From the NCBI RefSeq assembly GCF_900105985.1, contig NZ_FNUB01000004.1, positions 471,501 through 535,500 of the forward strand: 64,000 bases of DNA, read 5' to 3'. Below the pieces are notes generated by a model. That model was not told the origin of the DNA and did not search any database. It was given only the letters and a program-made list of their open reading frames with translations. A program made the position numbers and the translations under genes. Source of the stretch: Tenacibaculum sp. MAR_2010_89 (GTDB lineage: Bacteria > Bacteroidota > Bacteroidia > Flavobacteriales > Flavobacteriaceae). Positions 26,770 to 34,622 of this stretch are shown in pieces (position 1 is the stretch's first letter; each line of letters starts with the position of its first letter).

Positions 26770-27612
26770 TTAAGCATTTGTTAGTTCAAAAACAGTTATT
26801 TCTGGCCTTACATTAAATCGCACTTGCCATAAATGTCCCACTGCTCTATTTATGTACAAAGTTCTACCATCTTCTAAATCAATTTCGCCTGAAGAATACT
26901 TTTTATTTTTAACAGGAAGCATAGGTGGTGGTAAAAAAGGAGCTTTACATTGCCCTCCATGAGTATGCCCGGAAAGTATCCAGCTATTGAACCCCCTCCA
27001 TATATCTATATCGCATACATCAGGGTTATGACACAATGCTACATTCGCTTTGTTTATATCAAAAGTAGTCATCGCCTTTTCAGGATTAAAATTAAGCCCC
27101 CAATAATCATCAAATCCTATAAAATTTAAACCAGCTACTTCTTTATGAGTATTACTTAAAATGGTAACTCCAGATTGTTCAAGTAAACTTGTTATTTTAT
27201 CTGCTACATTTTGTTCTAGCCAATTATGTCCATAATCATGATTTCCTAAAACCCCTACTGTTCCTAAATTTCCTTTTACTACATGTTTTAAAACAGTTTC
27301 TAACTGAGTAAATTGTTCTTCATTCTCATAACTAACATAATCTCCTGTATATACTACAAAATCAGGGTTGTATTCTTGCGCTTTTTTAAAACTATCTATG
27401 ATGTACTGATAGTCAAATCTGTTACCAATATGCACATCGCTTATTTGCATTAATGTTTTCCCTTCTAATGCGGAAGGTAAATTTTTAATTGGCATTTTTT
27501 TCTTAACAAACTCTAACCAAAAAGGTTCTATTTGCCATGTATACAAACCAGTCAACAATCCTAAGCCTATAGTACCGAAAATAGATTTTTTTAAAAATTT
27601 TCTTCTTTTCAT
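26770..27612 (-). CDS. Membrane-anchored metallophosphoesterase (YaeI-like)
   Basis: A 280-residue protein. The N-terminus has a basic RRKFLKKS followed by a hydrophobic helix (IFGTIGLGLLTGLYTW), giving a Tat-like signal or anchor. The calcineurin-like motifs are ISDVHIG, YTGDYV, LGNHDYGHN, CHNPDV and SGHTHGGQ. Relatives act on lipid or envelope phosphoesters such as UDP-diacylglucosamine. It sits between folP (13-base gap) and cdaA. It has no DHH/DHHA1 domain, so it is not a typical c-di-AMP phosphodiesterase. Confidence 0.85.
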   Translation of the reverse strand: MKRRKFLKKSIFGTIGLGLLTGLYTWQIEPFWLEFVKKKMPIKNLPSALEGKTLMQISDVHIGNRFDYQYIIDSFKKAQEYNPDFVVYTGDYVSYENEEQFTQLETVLKHVVKGNLGTVGVLGNHDYGHNWLEQNVADKITSLLEQSGVTILSNTHKEVAGLNFIGFDDYWGLNFNPEKAMTTFDINKANVALCHNPDVCDIDIWRGFNSWILSGHTHGGQCKAPFLPPPMLPVKNKKYSSGEIDLEDGRTLYINRAVGHLWQVRFNVRPEITVFELTNA

Positions 27613-27625
27613 TACATTTAATTTT

Positions 27626-28444
27626 CTACAATTGATTAAAAATAGTAACAGCTTCTACAGCTTCTTTCACATCATGTACACGCAATATATGTGTACCATT
27701 CATTAAGGCAACTGTATTCGCCACTGTAGTAGCGTTTAATGCCTCTTTAACTGAACAACCTAAGGTTTTATATAGCATAGATTTTCTAGAGATACCTGTT
27801 AATATAGGTGCATCTAAGTTTTTGAATAATTCTAATTTTTTTAATAATTCAAAATTATGAGCTATTGTTTTTCCAAAACCAAAACCAACATCAATAATAA
27901 CATCATTCACTTTTTTTTCTTTAAGTTTAAATAACTGCGCCGCAAAAAAAGAAATCACTTCTTTTACTATATTATCATACTGCGGATTGGCTTGCATGTT
28001 TTGTGGAGTACCCTGCATGTGCATTATTATGTAAGGTACTTGTAATTTTGCAATTGTTGTAAACATATTAGCATCCATTGCACCTCCTGAGATATCATTG
28101 ATAATTGCACCTCCTTTTAAAATTGTTTCTTCAGCTACTTTACTCCTAAAAGTATCAATTGAAATAAGAATTTCAGGGAATTCTTTCGTTAACAACTCTA
28201 TTACTGGTACAATTCGTTGTAATTCTTCTTGTTCAGAAATATGCTTTGCACCCGGCCTAGACGAATAAGCGCCGACATCAATAAAAGTAGCACCTTCGCT
28301 CAACATTTTTTCTACTTGGTGTATTATATCTTTCTCTGAATTATATTTTCCACCATCAAAAAACGAATCTGGAGTAATATTTAAAATCCCCATAACTTTT
28401 GGAGATGATAGATCTATTAAATTTCCTTTACAATTAATCGTCAT
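27626..28444 (-). CDS. folP: Dihydropteroate synthase
   Basis: A 272-residue TIM-barrel enzyme with both family signatures: PKVMGILNITPDSFFDGG near the N-terminus and GATFIDVGAYSSRPGA. The later strands SIDTFRSKVAEE, INDISGG, IMHMQGTPQNMQ and DVGFGFGKT also match. It joins p-aminobenzoate to hydroxymethyl-pterin diphosphate in folate synthesis. It starts directly against the stop of the LOG-family gene. Confidence 0.94.
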   Translation of the reverse strand: MTINCKGNLIDLSSPKVMGILNITPDSFFDGGKYNSEKDIIHQVEKMLSEGATFIDVGAYSSRPGAKHISEQEELQRIVPVIELLTKEFPEILISIDTFRSKVAEETILKGGAIINDISGGAMDANMFTTIAKLQVPYIIMHMQGTPQNMQANPQYDNIVKEVISFFAAQLFKLKEKKVNDVIIDVGFGFGKTIAHNFELLKKLELFKNLDAPILTGISRKSMLYKTLGCSVKEALNATTVANTVALMNGTHILRVHDVKEAVEAVTIFNQL

Positions 28445-29032
28445 TTAGCTTACAACTTTATTAATTACATGTGTTTTTTCAGGAGCTGTATAATTTTTCA
28501 TCTTCTCCATTAATCCGTCTATAGTCTCATCAATTAACAATAAAGCTCTATTTTCAGGTTTCAAAAATCCTTCTTTAACCATAAAATCTAACTGTTTAAT
28601 TGTAGCATCAAAAAAACCATTCACATTTAATACTCCAACAGGTTTTTGTTCAATATGTAACTGTTGTAACGTTAAAGCTTCAAAAAGCTCATCTAAAGTA
28701 CCAAATCCTCCTGGCAATGTTATATAACCATCAATCATTTTGCTCATTATTACTTTACGCTCACTCATTGTTTTAGTAATAATAATTTTTGTAATATTAG
28801 AATGTACTACTTCTTCCTTCTTTAATAAATCAGGAATTACCCCAACAACCTTACCTCTTTTTTCAATAATTTCACTGGCTATAGCACCCATCATTCCTAT
28901 TTTACCACCACCATAAACTAGGGTAATATTATTTTTTGCAAAATAACTACCTAAATTAACTGCAATATTTTTATAGACTTCATTGAAGCCCAGACTAGAA
29001 CCACAAAAAACAACAATGTTATTTAATTTCAT
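28445..29032 (-). CDS. LOG family protein (TIGR00730)
   Basis: A 195-residue Rossmann-like protein with the diagnostic PGGFGTLDELFE motif and YGGGKIGMMGAIA. Characterised members are cytokinin riboside 5'-monophosphate phosphoribohydrolases, releasing a base from a nucleotide monophosphate; many bacterial members act more broadly on nucleotides. It is first in the operon with folP, phosphoesterase and cdaA, and divergent from the DUF1599 gene across a palindromic intergenic region. Confidence 0.9.
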   Translation of the reverse strand: MKLNNIVVFCGSSLGFNEVYKNIAVNLGSYFAKNNITLVYGGGKIGMMGAIASEIIEKRGKVVGVIPDLLKKEEVVHSNITKIIITKTMSERKVIMSKMIDGYITLPGGFGTLDELFEALTLQQLHIEQKPVGVLNVNGFFDATIKQLDFMVKEGFLKPENRALLLIDETIDGLMEKMKNYTAPEKTHVINKVVS

Positions 29033-29051
29033 ACTCTAAAAATAAATTATT

Positions 29052-29095
29052 AGGTAAAAATAAAGGAAAACCTAATGGTTTTATTATTTTTACCT
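29052..29095. repeat. Nested palindrome between LOG and DUF1599 genes
   Basis: Outer arms AGGTAAAAATAA (29052-29063) and TTATTTTTACCT (29084-29095) are perfectly complementary. Inner arms AAAACC/GGTTTT (29067-29072, 29077-29082) enclose TAAT. A -7-like TATTTTTA is present on each strand, so the two divergent genes may share mirrored promoters or an operator. Confidence 0.6.
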
Positions 29096-29116
29096 TATTA
29101 TTTCAGAAAACAAAAA

Positions 29117-29662
29117 ATGCAAAATACCTCAAAACAGTACGACTTAGTTATTGATGAATGTAGAAGTTTATTTGTTAAAAAAATGTCTGACTATGGCAGT
29201 GCTTGGAGAATTTTAAGGTTACCTTCTCTTACAGATCAAATTTTTATTAAAGCTCAACGTATACGTCAATTACAGGAAAATACTGTTCGTAAAGTTGATG
29301 AAGGAGAGAAATCTGAATTTATAGGAATTATCAATTACTCTATCATGGCTTTGATACAGTTAGAACTGGGTATTGTAGATCAACCAGATCTATCAACTGA
29401 AAAAGCTGGTGAATTATACGATAAACATTCAAACATTACTAAAGAGTTAATGGAAAACAAAAATCATGATTATGGTGAAGCTTGGAGAGACATGCGTATT
29501 TCATCATTAACAGATTTAATTTTGCAAAAATTACTTCGAGTAAAGCAGATTGAAGATAATAAAGGAAAAACATTAGTTTCTGAAGGAATTGACGCAAATT
29601 ATCAAGATATGATAAATTATGCTATTTTTGCTTTAATTCATCACTCAGAATTAGACAGTTAA
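29117..29662 (+). CDS. DUF1599 (nucleotide modification associated domain 1) protein
   Basis: A 181-residue protein from the ATG at 29117; the open frame begins earlier at 29075, but the preceding 14 residues are not typical of the family. It holds two tandem DUF1599 units: DYGSAWRILRLPSLTDQIF...RIRQLQEN and DYGEAWRDMRISSLTDLIL...RVKQIEDN. The domain has been linked to nucleotide or DNA modification by comparative genomics. The molecular role is unproven. The DoxX-family gene follows after 24 bases. Confidence 0.82.
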   Translation: MQNTSKQYDLVIDECRSLFVKKMSDYGSAWRILRLPSLTDQIFIKAQRIRQLQENTVRKVDEGEKSEFIGIINYSIMALIQLELGIVDQPDLSTEKAGELYDKHSNITKELMENKNHDYGEAWRDMRISSLTDLILQKLLRVKQIEDNKGKTLVSEGIDANYQDMINYAIFALIHHSELDS

Positions 29663-29686
29663 CAATATTAAAAAACACCCTTAATT

Positions 29687-30688
29687 ATGATATTAAAATT
29701 ACTAACTCATATTTCAAGAATACTAGTAGGTCTTTTATTTATTTATTCTGGATTTGTAAAATTAGTTGACCCAATAGGGTCTCAATATAAATTTGAAGAA
29801 TATTTTAGTGAAGGAGTTTTAAATTTAGAATTTTTAATTCCAGTTGCACTGCCTTTTGCCATTCTTTTAATAGTTTCTGAATTAGTTTTAGGTGTTATGC
29901 TGTTAGTTGGTTTTAAACCTAAGTTTACTGTTTGGAGTTTATTTGGTTTAAATTTAATCTTCTTATTTTTAACTTGGTATTCATATACATACAACAAAGT
30001 AACTGACTGTGGTTGTTTTGGTGACGCTATAAAGCTAACTCCTAAAGAAACCTTTTACAAGAATGTTATTTTTATGGTGTTTATTGTAATTTTAATTTTA
30101 GGCATAAAATTTATTAAACCCTTAATATCAAATAAAATAGCTTCATTATCTACTTATATTTCTGTTTTCATTTCTTTAATTATTGCTTATTATGTTTTAA
30201 ACCATTTACCAATTGTTGATTTTAGAGCCTATGCTATAGGAACAAATATTGAACAAGGTATGCAATATCAAGAAGGAAGTGATGATGCTCCTCCTATTCA
30301 TGATTTTGAAATTAGTACAGCAGATGGTGATAAATTAGAGGAAATGCTTTCTAAAGACAAAGCAATGCTAATTCTTATGACCACTACAGAAAAAGTTAAC
30401 AAAGAAGGTATGCTTGAAATTTCAAAGGTTGCTGCAAAAGCTAAGAGCAGTGGTTATGAAATTTATGTTCTAACATCAGATATGATGATGGCTGATGTTA
30501 TTTATGAAGAAAATTACGATGCTTTAAATGCTTTCAAAAAAGAATACAATTTACCATATACTTTTGGTAGTTGTGATGAGAAAGCTATAAAAACTGTAAT
30601 TAGAGCTAACCCAGGAATAGTAACTGTTAAAAAAGGTATTATTGATGGTAAATGGAATTGGACAGATGCTGATGATGTAGAATTATAA
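29687..30688 (+). CDS. DoxX/MauE-type membrane protein (BT_3928 family)
   Basis: A 333-residue protein. The N-terminal part is a four-helix DoxX/MauE-like domain (ILVGLLFIYSGFVKLVDP, VALPFAILLIVSELVLGVMLLVG) with the conserved redox-type motif DCGCFGDAI. The C-terminal part after a further membrane segment is soluble and thioredoxin-like in layout (KAMLILMTTTEKVNKEGM, YEIYVLTSD) but lacks a clear CxxC. It may take part in disulfide or redox traffic in the membrane. Followed by a strong terminator. Confidence 0.82.
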   Translation: MILKLLTHISRILVGLLFIYSGFVKLVDPIGSQYKFEEYFSEGVLNLEFLIPVALPFAILLIVSELVLGVMLLVGFKPKFTVWSLFGLNLIFLFLTWYSYTYNKVTDCGCFGDAIKLTPKETFYKNVIFMVFIVILILGIKFIKPLISNKIASLSTYISVFISLIIAYYVLNHLPIVDFRAYAIGTNIEQGMQYQEGSDDAPPIHDFEISTADGDKLEEMLSKDKAMLILMTTTEKVNKEGMLEISKVAAKAKSSGYEIYVLTSDMMMADVIYEENYDALNAFKKEYNLPYTFGSCDEKAIKTVIRANPGIVTVKKGIIDGKWNWTDADDVEL

Positions 30689-30720
30689 CATTAAAATAAA
30701 ACAACTTTTTATAGATACTT

Positions 30721-30750
30721 AAAACCTCACAGATTTTGTGAGGTTTTATT
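30721..30750 (+). terminator. Terminator of the DUF1599-DoxX unit
   Basis: A perfect 10-bp stem AAAACCTCAC/GTGAGGTTTT with a 6-base loop, then a T-rich tail. Confidence 0.75.
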
Positions 30751-30757
30751 ATATTCG
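30750..30757 (+). promoter_or_regulatory. Promoter -7 box for crcB
   Basis: TATATTCG, one base off TAnnTTTG, lies 6 bases before the crcB start and directly after the terminator. It implies a very short leader. No fluoride riboswitch fits in the space. Confidence 0.4.
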
Positions 30758-30763
30758 CATATA

Positions 30764-31135
30764 ATGAAACAACTGCTATTAATTTTTATAGGTGGAGGAG
30801 CTGGAAGCGTATTAAGATACTTAGTAGGTAAACTTTTAAACAATTCTCAAACTGGTATTCCTTACGGTACTTTTGTTGCTAATATTTTAGGTAGTTTATT
30901 AATTGGTATCATTTTAGGGTTTGCTGCAAAAAACGAAACCTTAACTCAAAACCATACGCTTTTACTAGCTACAGGTTTTTGTGGAGGATTTACTACATTT
31001 TCAACCTTTGCATACGAAAATCATGTGTTTTTAAAAGCTGGAGATTTTACAACCTTTGCCATATACACAATAGCTAGTTTTATTATTGGATTCTTGGCCG
31101 TTTTTGGCGGGATCTTTTTAACTAAATTTTTATAA
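30764..31135 (+). CDS. crcB: Fluoride efflux channel CrcB/FluC
   Basis: A 123-residue protein with four membrane segments and the family motifs GGGAGSVLRYLVG, YGTFVANILGSLLIG and TGFCGGFTTFSTFAYE, which line the dual-topology channel pore. It exports fluoride. The crotonase gene starts 2 bases after its stop, so the two are probably co-transcribed. Confidence 0.92.
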   Translation: MKQLLLIFIGGGAGSVLRYLVGKLLNNSQTGIPYGTFVANILGSLLIGIILGFAAKNETLTQNHTLLLATGFCGGFTTFSTFAYENHVFLKAGDFTTFAIYTIASFIIGFLAVFGGIFLTKFL

Positions 31136-31137
31136 TA

Positions 31138-31842
31138 ATGACCAATTTAACAGAGTATAAAGAAGAAGAACACTATGCAATTATTACCTTAAATAACGGT
31201 AAAGTAAATGCTATTTCTCATGAAGTTATTGATAATCTAAACCTATGCTTAGATAAAGCCGAAAACAATAAAAAGGTTGTTATATTAACTGGAAAACCTG
31301 GAGTTTTCTCAGGAGGGTACGATTTAAAATCTATGACTGCATCTCCTAAATCAGCACTAGACCTTGTTACCAAAGGATCAAAATTATCACTTAGAATGCT
31401 TTCTTTCCCTATGCCAATTATAATAGCTTGTAACGGTCATGCTATAGCAAAAGGAGCTTTTTTATTATTATCCGCTGATTATCGTTTAGGTACTGATGGT
31501 GATTTTAAAATAGGGTTAAATGAAGTAATGATTGGAATGACTATGCATAATGCAGGAATAGAAATTGCAAAAGCTCGTTTAACTCCAGTATCTCTTAATC
31601 GTAGTGTAAATAACTCAGAAATCTACACTCCTAAAGATGCTATTTCCGCTGGTTTTTTAGACAAAATTGTTCCACAAGAACATTTATTACCAACTGCAAT
31701 TAAAATTGCTGAAATGTTTACACAATTAAACCCTAAAGCACATGCAGCTACGAAACTAAAAGTAAGACAAACTTCTTTAGAAAAGATAGAAAAAGCTATA
31801 CAACAAGACATAAAAGAAGGTTTAACTCCTCCTTCTAAATAA
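31138..31842 (+). CDS. Crotonase/enoyl-CoA hydratase family protein
   Basis: A 234-residue crotonase-fold protein, slightly shorter than typical enoyl-CoA hydratases (about 260). The first oxyanion-hole region is TGKPGVFSGGYDLKSM and the second is CNGHAIAKGAFLLLSADYRLG. The Glu in EVMIGMTMHNAG lies where a catalytic Glu may sit. It is not in the beta-oxidation operon at the window start. The exact reaction (hydratase, isomerase or hydrolase) cannot be read from the sequence. Confidence 0.85.
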   Translation: MTNLTEYKEEEHYAIITLNNGKVNAISHEVIDNLNLCLDKAENNKKVVILTGKPGVFSGGYDLKSMTASPKSALDLVTKGSKLSLRMLSFPMPIIIACNGHAIAKGAFLLLSADYRLGTDGDFKIGLNEVMIGMTMHNAGIEIAKARLTPVSLNRSVNNSEIYTPKDAISAGFLDKIVPQEHLLPTAIKIAEMFTQLNPKAHAATKLKVRQTSLEKIEKAIQQDIKEGLTPPSK

Positions 31843-31857
31843 TTATATAAAAAAACT

Positions 31858-31890
31858 AAAAGTAAAGAAGTTTAAAACTTCTTTACTTTT
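31858..31890. terminator. Bidirectional terminator
   Basis: A perfect 15-bp stem AAAAGTAAAGAAGTT/AACTTCTTTACTTTT with a 3-base loop between the crotonase gene and the convergent DUF1684 gene. It overlaps the last bases of the latter. Confidence 0.85.
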
Positions 31891-32491
31891 TATAAGCTTT
31901 TACTCCTGCTTTTATTTCGATGTCTAAATAATTATCTCTTGGAGTTATTGGGCAAGAATACCTATCACTATAAGCACAATATGGATTATACGCTTTATTA
32001 AAATCAATCACTATAGTACCGTCTTTTTGTTCATCGGTAGTTAATACATCAATAAATCTTCCTCCACCATACGAAGTTGTTCCATTTGTTTTATCTAAGA
32101 AAGGTAAGAATAAATGGTTTTTATATTTTTCTGTTGAAAATTTATTTTTATAAATAGCTAATTTTAATTCTTTATTTTCTATTGTAAAAGTAATTACTCC
32201 ATACTTTTCATATACAGCCACCCTATCTGTTGTTGTTGGAAAATTAAAAGTAGGCGAATCTGGAGTCTTTTCTATCTTTGCTTTTACCTTATAAGTTTCA
32301 TTTACTGGGTAAAAATCTAACCCTGTAAAACTTTTCAATCCTTTTTTTGTTAACGGAGAAGTTGTAGCATCTTTAAATTTAGAATTTAATGACTTTTGAA
32401 AATCAGTTTTACCAAGTTGTTTTCTTTTTCCTTGAGAATTACATGATACCATTGTTATCATAGTAATAAATACAAAAAAATGTTTCATCAA
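31883..32491 (-). CDS. DUF1684 domain lipoprotein
   Basis: A 202-residue lipoprotein (signal peptide with TMVSCNS lipobox, Cys17). The mature part matches DUF1684: KKGLKSFTGLDFYPVN, IENKELKLAIYKN, TSYGGGRFIDV and the Cys-containing NPYCAYSDRYSCPITP near the C-terminus. The family role is unknown. It is monocistronic and convergent with the crotonase gene. Confidence 0.85.
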   Translation of the reverse strand: MMKHFFVFITMITMVSCNSQGKRKQLGKTDFQKSLNSKFKDATTSPLTKKGLKSFTGLDFYPVNETYKVKAKIEKTPDSPTFNFPTTTDRVAVYEKYGVITFTIENKELKLAIYKNKFSTEKYKNHLFLPFLDKTNGTTSYGGGRFIDVLTTDEQKDGTIVIDFNKAYNPYCAYSDRYSCPITPRDNYLDIEIKAGVKAYKK

Positions 32492-33193
32492 TTTATGTTT
32501 AATAAGTTCAATTATTGGTGAAGATACTAGAGTTAAATTATGTTACAATAACTTTTTTTAAAATTAACAAATTCCACTTTATCAATATATAAACATCTAT
32601 TTTAAATAGAGTAATTGTTTAAAAATCACCAAGGACAATCTCTTTGCTTTTCAACAAGAAACATACATTATAAACATTTAAATACCAAATACATAACACA
32701 AACTAAGATTTCTTTTTTTTAAAAAAAACTTGTTTATACTTAAAAATAAATTCTACATACTATTTTTTTCTTTGTGCTATTTACTTATATAGCCTAACTT
32801 CATTACATTTTTCACATAAAAAAACAATATTAAACATCAAATCTTATTAATCTTATAAAAAAAACATTTAATTCTTTTTTGAAAAATTAACAAGTTTTAT
32901 TATATTTGGTTAAATACCTACTAATTTATAGCATTATAAGTGGTAAAAAAACGAGTTTATCTTCCTAAATAAGAAAAACTTATAAAAAAATAATATATTT
33001 TGATTGTTTTTTAACATATAAAACCGTAAATAACGCTATATTTGACCCCCAGTTTTTTATTACAATATTGTTATAAAAAAATTAATGAGATGTCTTAAAT
33101 AGACTATAAGAGTTATATCTTTTTCAATTTTAAATCAACACCAAACCTAAATTGTAAAGATTATTTTAATTTAAAACGAAAGAAGCACTTAAT
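32492..33193 (+). other. 700-base AT-rich region without a recognisable gene
   Basis: No open frame of convincing coding character is found on either strand. It holds a full consensus promoter at 32878-32908 and a second -7 box TATATTTG at 33037-33044 followed by a short C-run (GACCCCC). Both point to the small gene at 33194. The left 380 bases hold the DUF1684 promoter region and otherwise nothing I can identify. Confidence 0.5.
32878..32908 (+). promoter_or_regulatory. Consensus Bacteroidota promoter
   Basis: TTTG at 32878-32881, exactly 19 bases, then TATATTTG at 32901-32908: a complete match to the -33/-7 consensus. Transcription would start near 32915, leaving about 280 bases before the 76-residue gene. 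Confidence 0.65.
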
Positions 33194-33424
33194 ATGAATT
33201 CAGAGTTAATTAGTAAAGGAGAAGAGTTTGAAACCAGAAAATTCAAATTTGTTACTACTAGTGATAGAATATTAGCTTCAAGAGAAGCTAAAGCGTTAAT
33301 TTTAGAAATTAATGAAGTTTATAAAGAAACTAAAGATAGTAACTTAATGGACTTAATGAAACGTTTAACAGTTGTTAAACAACGTATAGACAAACGTTTA
33401 AAAGGAAAACCATTAACGGCCTAA
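33194..33424 (+). CDS. Small conserved-looking protein, unknown
   Basis: A 76-residue, highly charged, helical protein with no signal peptide or membrane segment (ASREAKALILEINEVYKET, LMKRLTVVKQRIDKRLKG). I recognise no named family, but its layout (own promoter, purine-rich AAAGAAG upstream, strong terminator after) supports a real, well-expressed gene. The basic C-terminus could bind nucleic acid or the ribosome; this is only a guess. Confidence 0.65.
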   Translation: MNSELISKGEEFETRKFKFVTTSDRILASREAKALILEINEVYKETKDSNLMDLMKRLTVVKQRIDKRLKGKPLTA

Positions 33425-33510
33425 TACTTTTTCCTAAAAAAGCACGTTATAAAATTAAGGGTGCTATAATTAATTATCTAAACCCTTAAATATGATATTT
33501 ATTCTTGATA

Positions 33511-33548
33511 AAAATTCTAGGTCTTTTCCTAGAATTTTTTTTTAGTTT
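33511..33548 (+). terminator. Terminator of the 76-residue gene
   Basis: A perfect 11-bp stem AAAATTCTAGG/CCTAGAATTTT with a 6-base loop and a run of Ts. The -7 box TAGTTTTG for the following tRNA (33543-33550) starts inside the T-run. Confidence 0.85.
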
Positions 33549-33570
33549 TGTATACTAACCAAATTAAACT

Positions 33571-33645
33571 CGGGATGTAGCTTAGTCCGGTTAAAGTGCT
33601 GGTCTGGGGGACCAGAGATCGGAGGTTCGAATCCTCTCATCCCGA
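33571..33645 (+). tRNA. tRNA-Pro, anticodon GGG
   Basis: A 75-base cloverleaf with acceptor stem CGGGATG/CATCCCG and discriminator A. The anticodon stem CTGGT/ACCAG encloses CTGGGGG, giving anticodon GGG. The T-arm contains GGTTCGAATCC. CCA is not encoded. A TAnnTTTG box lies 20 bases upstream. The accessory-looking genes begin right after it; no direct repeat of the tRNA 3' end was seen downstream. Confidence 0.94.
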
Positions 33646-33682
33646 CTTTCAACTCCTCTCTTAAATTCTAAAAATCAATAAT

Positions 33683-34465
33683 TTAAGATATATTACTTGA
33701 AGGAGGAAGAATAAGTTTGTTTAAAAACCTTTCTTTAAATCCAATAATATTGGGGTTCGTTTGATCAAGGTCAAATTCTTCATTCACTTGCTCTCCACTT
33801 GCATATTGCCTCAAAAAAACTGGTATTGATGAGTTTTGTATTAATTTAGGCACTGCAAAATTCTCATTCCATGAAGGCCATTTTTCAGGAGAACTGTGAT
33901 ACCTAGCAATCCATAAACCATAGCATGTTATTTCACCTTTAATTAATATTGAAAATGTAGTATTATCATGATAATTTGCATAAACACATGGAAGAATATT
34001 TACAGAATTTTCACTTTTTTCCTTACTATAGGAAATTAAAGTCTCTGACCAACCTCTATAGTACTCTTCAGATATGGAGCCATTACTTCCACTTACATTT
34101 CCTTCAACATCTAAAAAAAAGAAAAACTCACTCCCTTGTGACTTCCAATAATTGACAGTAAAGGTAGAAAAAAGATCATTTACTCCTTGCTTAGCATCTG
34201 TTACCCCCTGTGAATAAGAACCTCCTACATGGTTTGTATGCCTTGCAATAGGTAGTAGTTTTATATTATTTTCATGTAAAGTATTATTTTCTAAATTATG
34301 CGAATACTCCACAGGGTAACCAGTAGTAAAATACCTTCCCCATGCAATTGGCATTTCATTATAATAAGAATATACTTTATCTATTAAATCATTTGCGGGT
34401 TGAGAACTGTCTACAATTTTAAATGAACCTTTGTTAATGTTTGATTTTATCATCTTTTTATTCAT
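33683..34465 (-). CDS. Glycoside-hydrolase-like protein (DUF1906/Rv2525c-like)
   Basis: A 260-residue protein with no signal peptide. It resembles the Rv2525c-like, GH25-related TIM-barrel family: an early FKIVDSSQP strand, WGRYFTTG, the acidic strand FFFFLDVEG (putative catalytic DxE), YYRGWSETL, ILPCVYANY, LWIARYHS and a late FLRQYASG. This family includes exported lysozyme-like proteins, but here no export signal is seen. Its start codon lies inside a perfect 31-bp inverted repeat. Recognition is by pattern only. A second in-frame Met is at codon 5. Confidence 0.55.
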   Translation of the reverse strand: MNKKMIKSNINKGSFKIVDSSQPANDLIDKVYSYYNEMPIAWGRYFTTGYPVEYSHNLENNTLHENNIKLLPIARHTNHVGGSYSQGVTDAKQGVNDLFSTFTVNYWKSQGSEFFFFLDVEGNVSGSNGSISEEYYRGWSETLISYSKEKSENSVNILPCVYANYHDNTTFSILIKGEITCYGLWIARYHSSPEKWPSWNENFAVPKLIQNSSIPVFLRQYASGEQVNEEFDLDQTNPNIIGFKERFLNKLILPPSSNIS

Positions 34466-34622
34466 GTCTCTTTTTTATAAGAATAGTTGATCTATAAACT
34501 AATTAATTGGTGAAACAAAACGAAGCATAGTTAAAAAAAATACTCAAAATCTAGTTTTTTAACACGTTAAAACTATTTAAATTTACAATAAATCAACTAT
34601 TCTTATAAAAAAGAGACATGAA
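34461..34622. repeat. Perfect 31-bp inverted repeat around a 100-base spacer
   Basis: The left arm 34461-34491 is the exact reverse complement of the right arm 34592-34622. Each arm, read outward, contains ACTATTCTTATAAAAAAGAG, then ACATGAA, so each carries the same leader and an ATG. On the left the ATG starts the glycoside-hydrolase-like gene. On the right it opens a frame that stops after four codons (ATG AAC GTT TTT TAA). The spacer 34492-34591 holds weak promoter-like boxes in both directions (for example TAAATTTA at 34578-34585). Confidence 0.9.

Noticed and set aside
30689..30763. Fluoride riboswitch before crcB
   Set aside because: The only structure is a terminator hairpin for the upstream gene and the -7 box lies 6 bases from the start, so there is no room or matching sequence.
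31138..31842. Crotonase gene as a part of the beta-oxidation operon
   Set aside because: It is 25 kb away, co-located with crcB, and shorter than the enoyl-CoA hydratases of degradation; no functional link is visible.
13812..33645. The two tRNA-Pro genes as recombination repeats bordering a 20-kb segment
   Set aside because: They have different anticodons and only short shared parts (T-arm), and the genes between are ordinary core functions.
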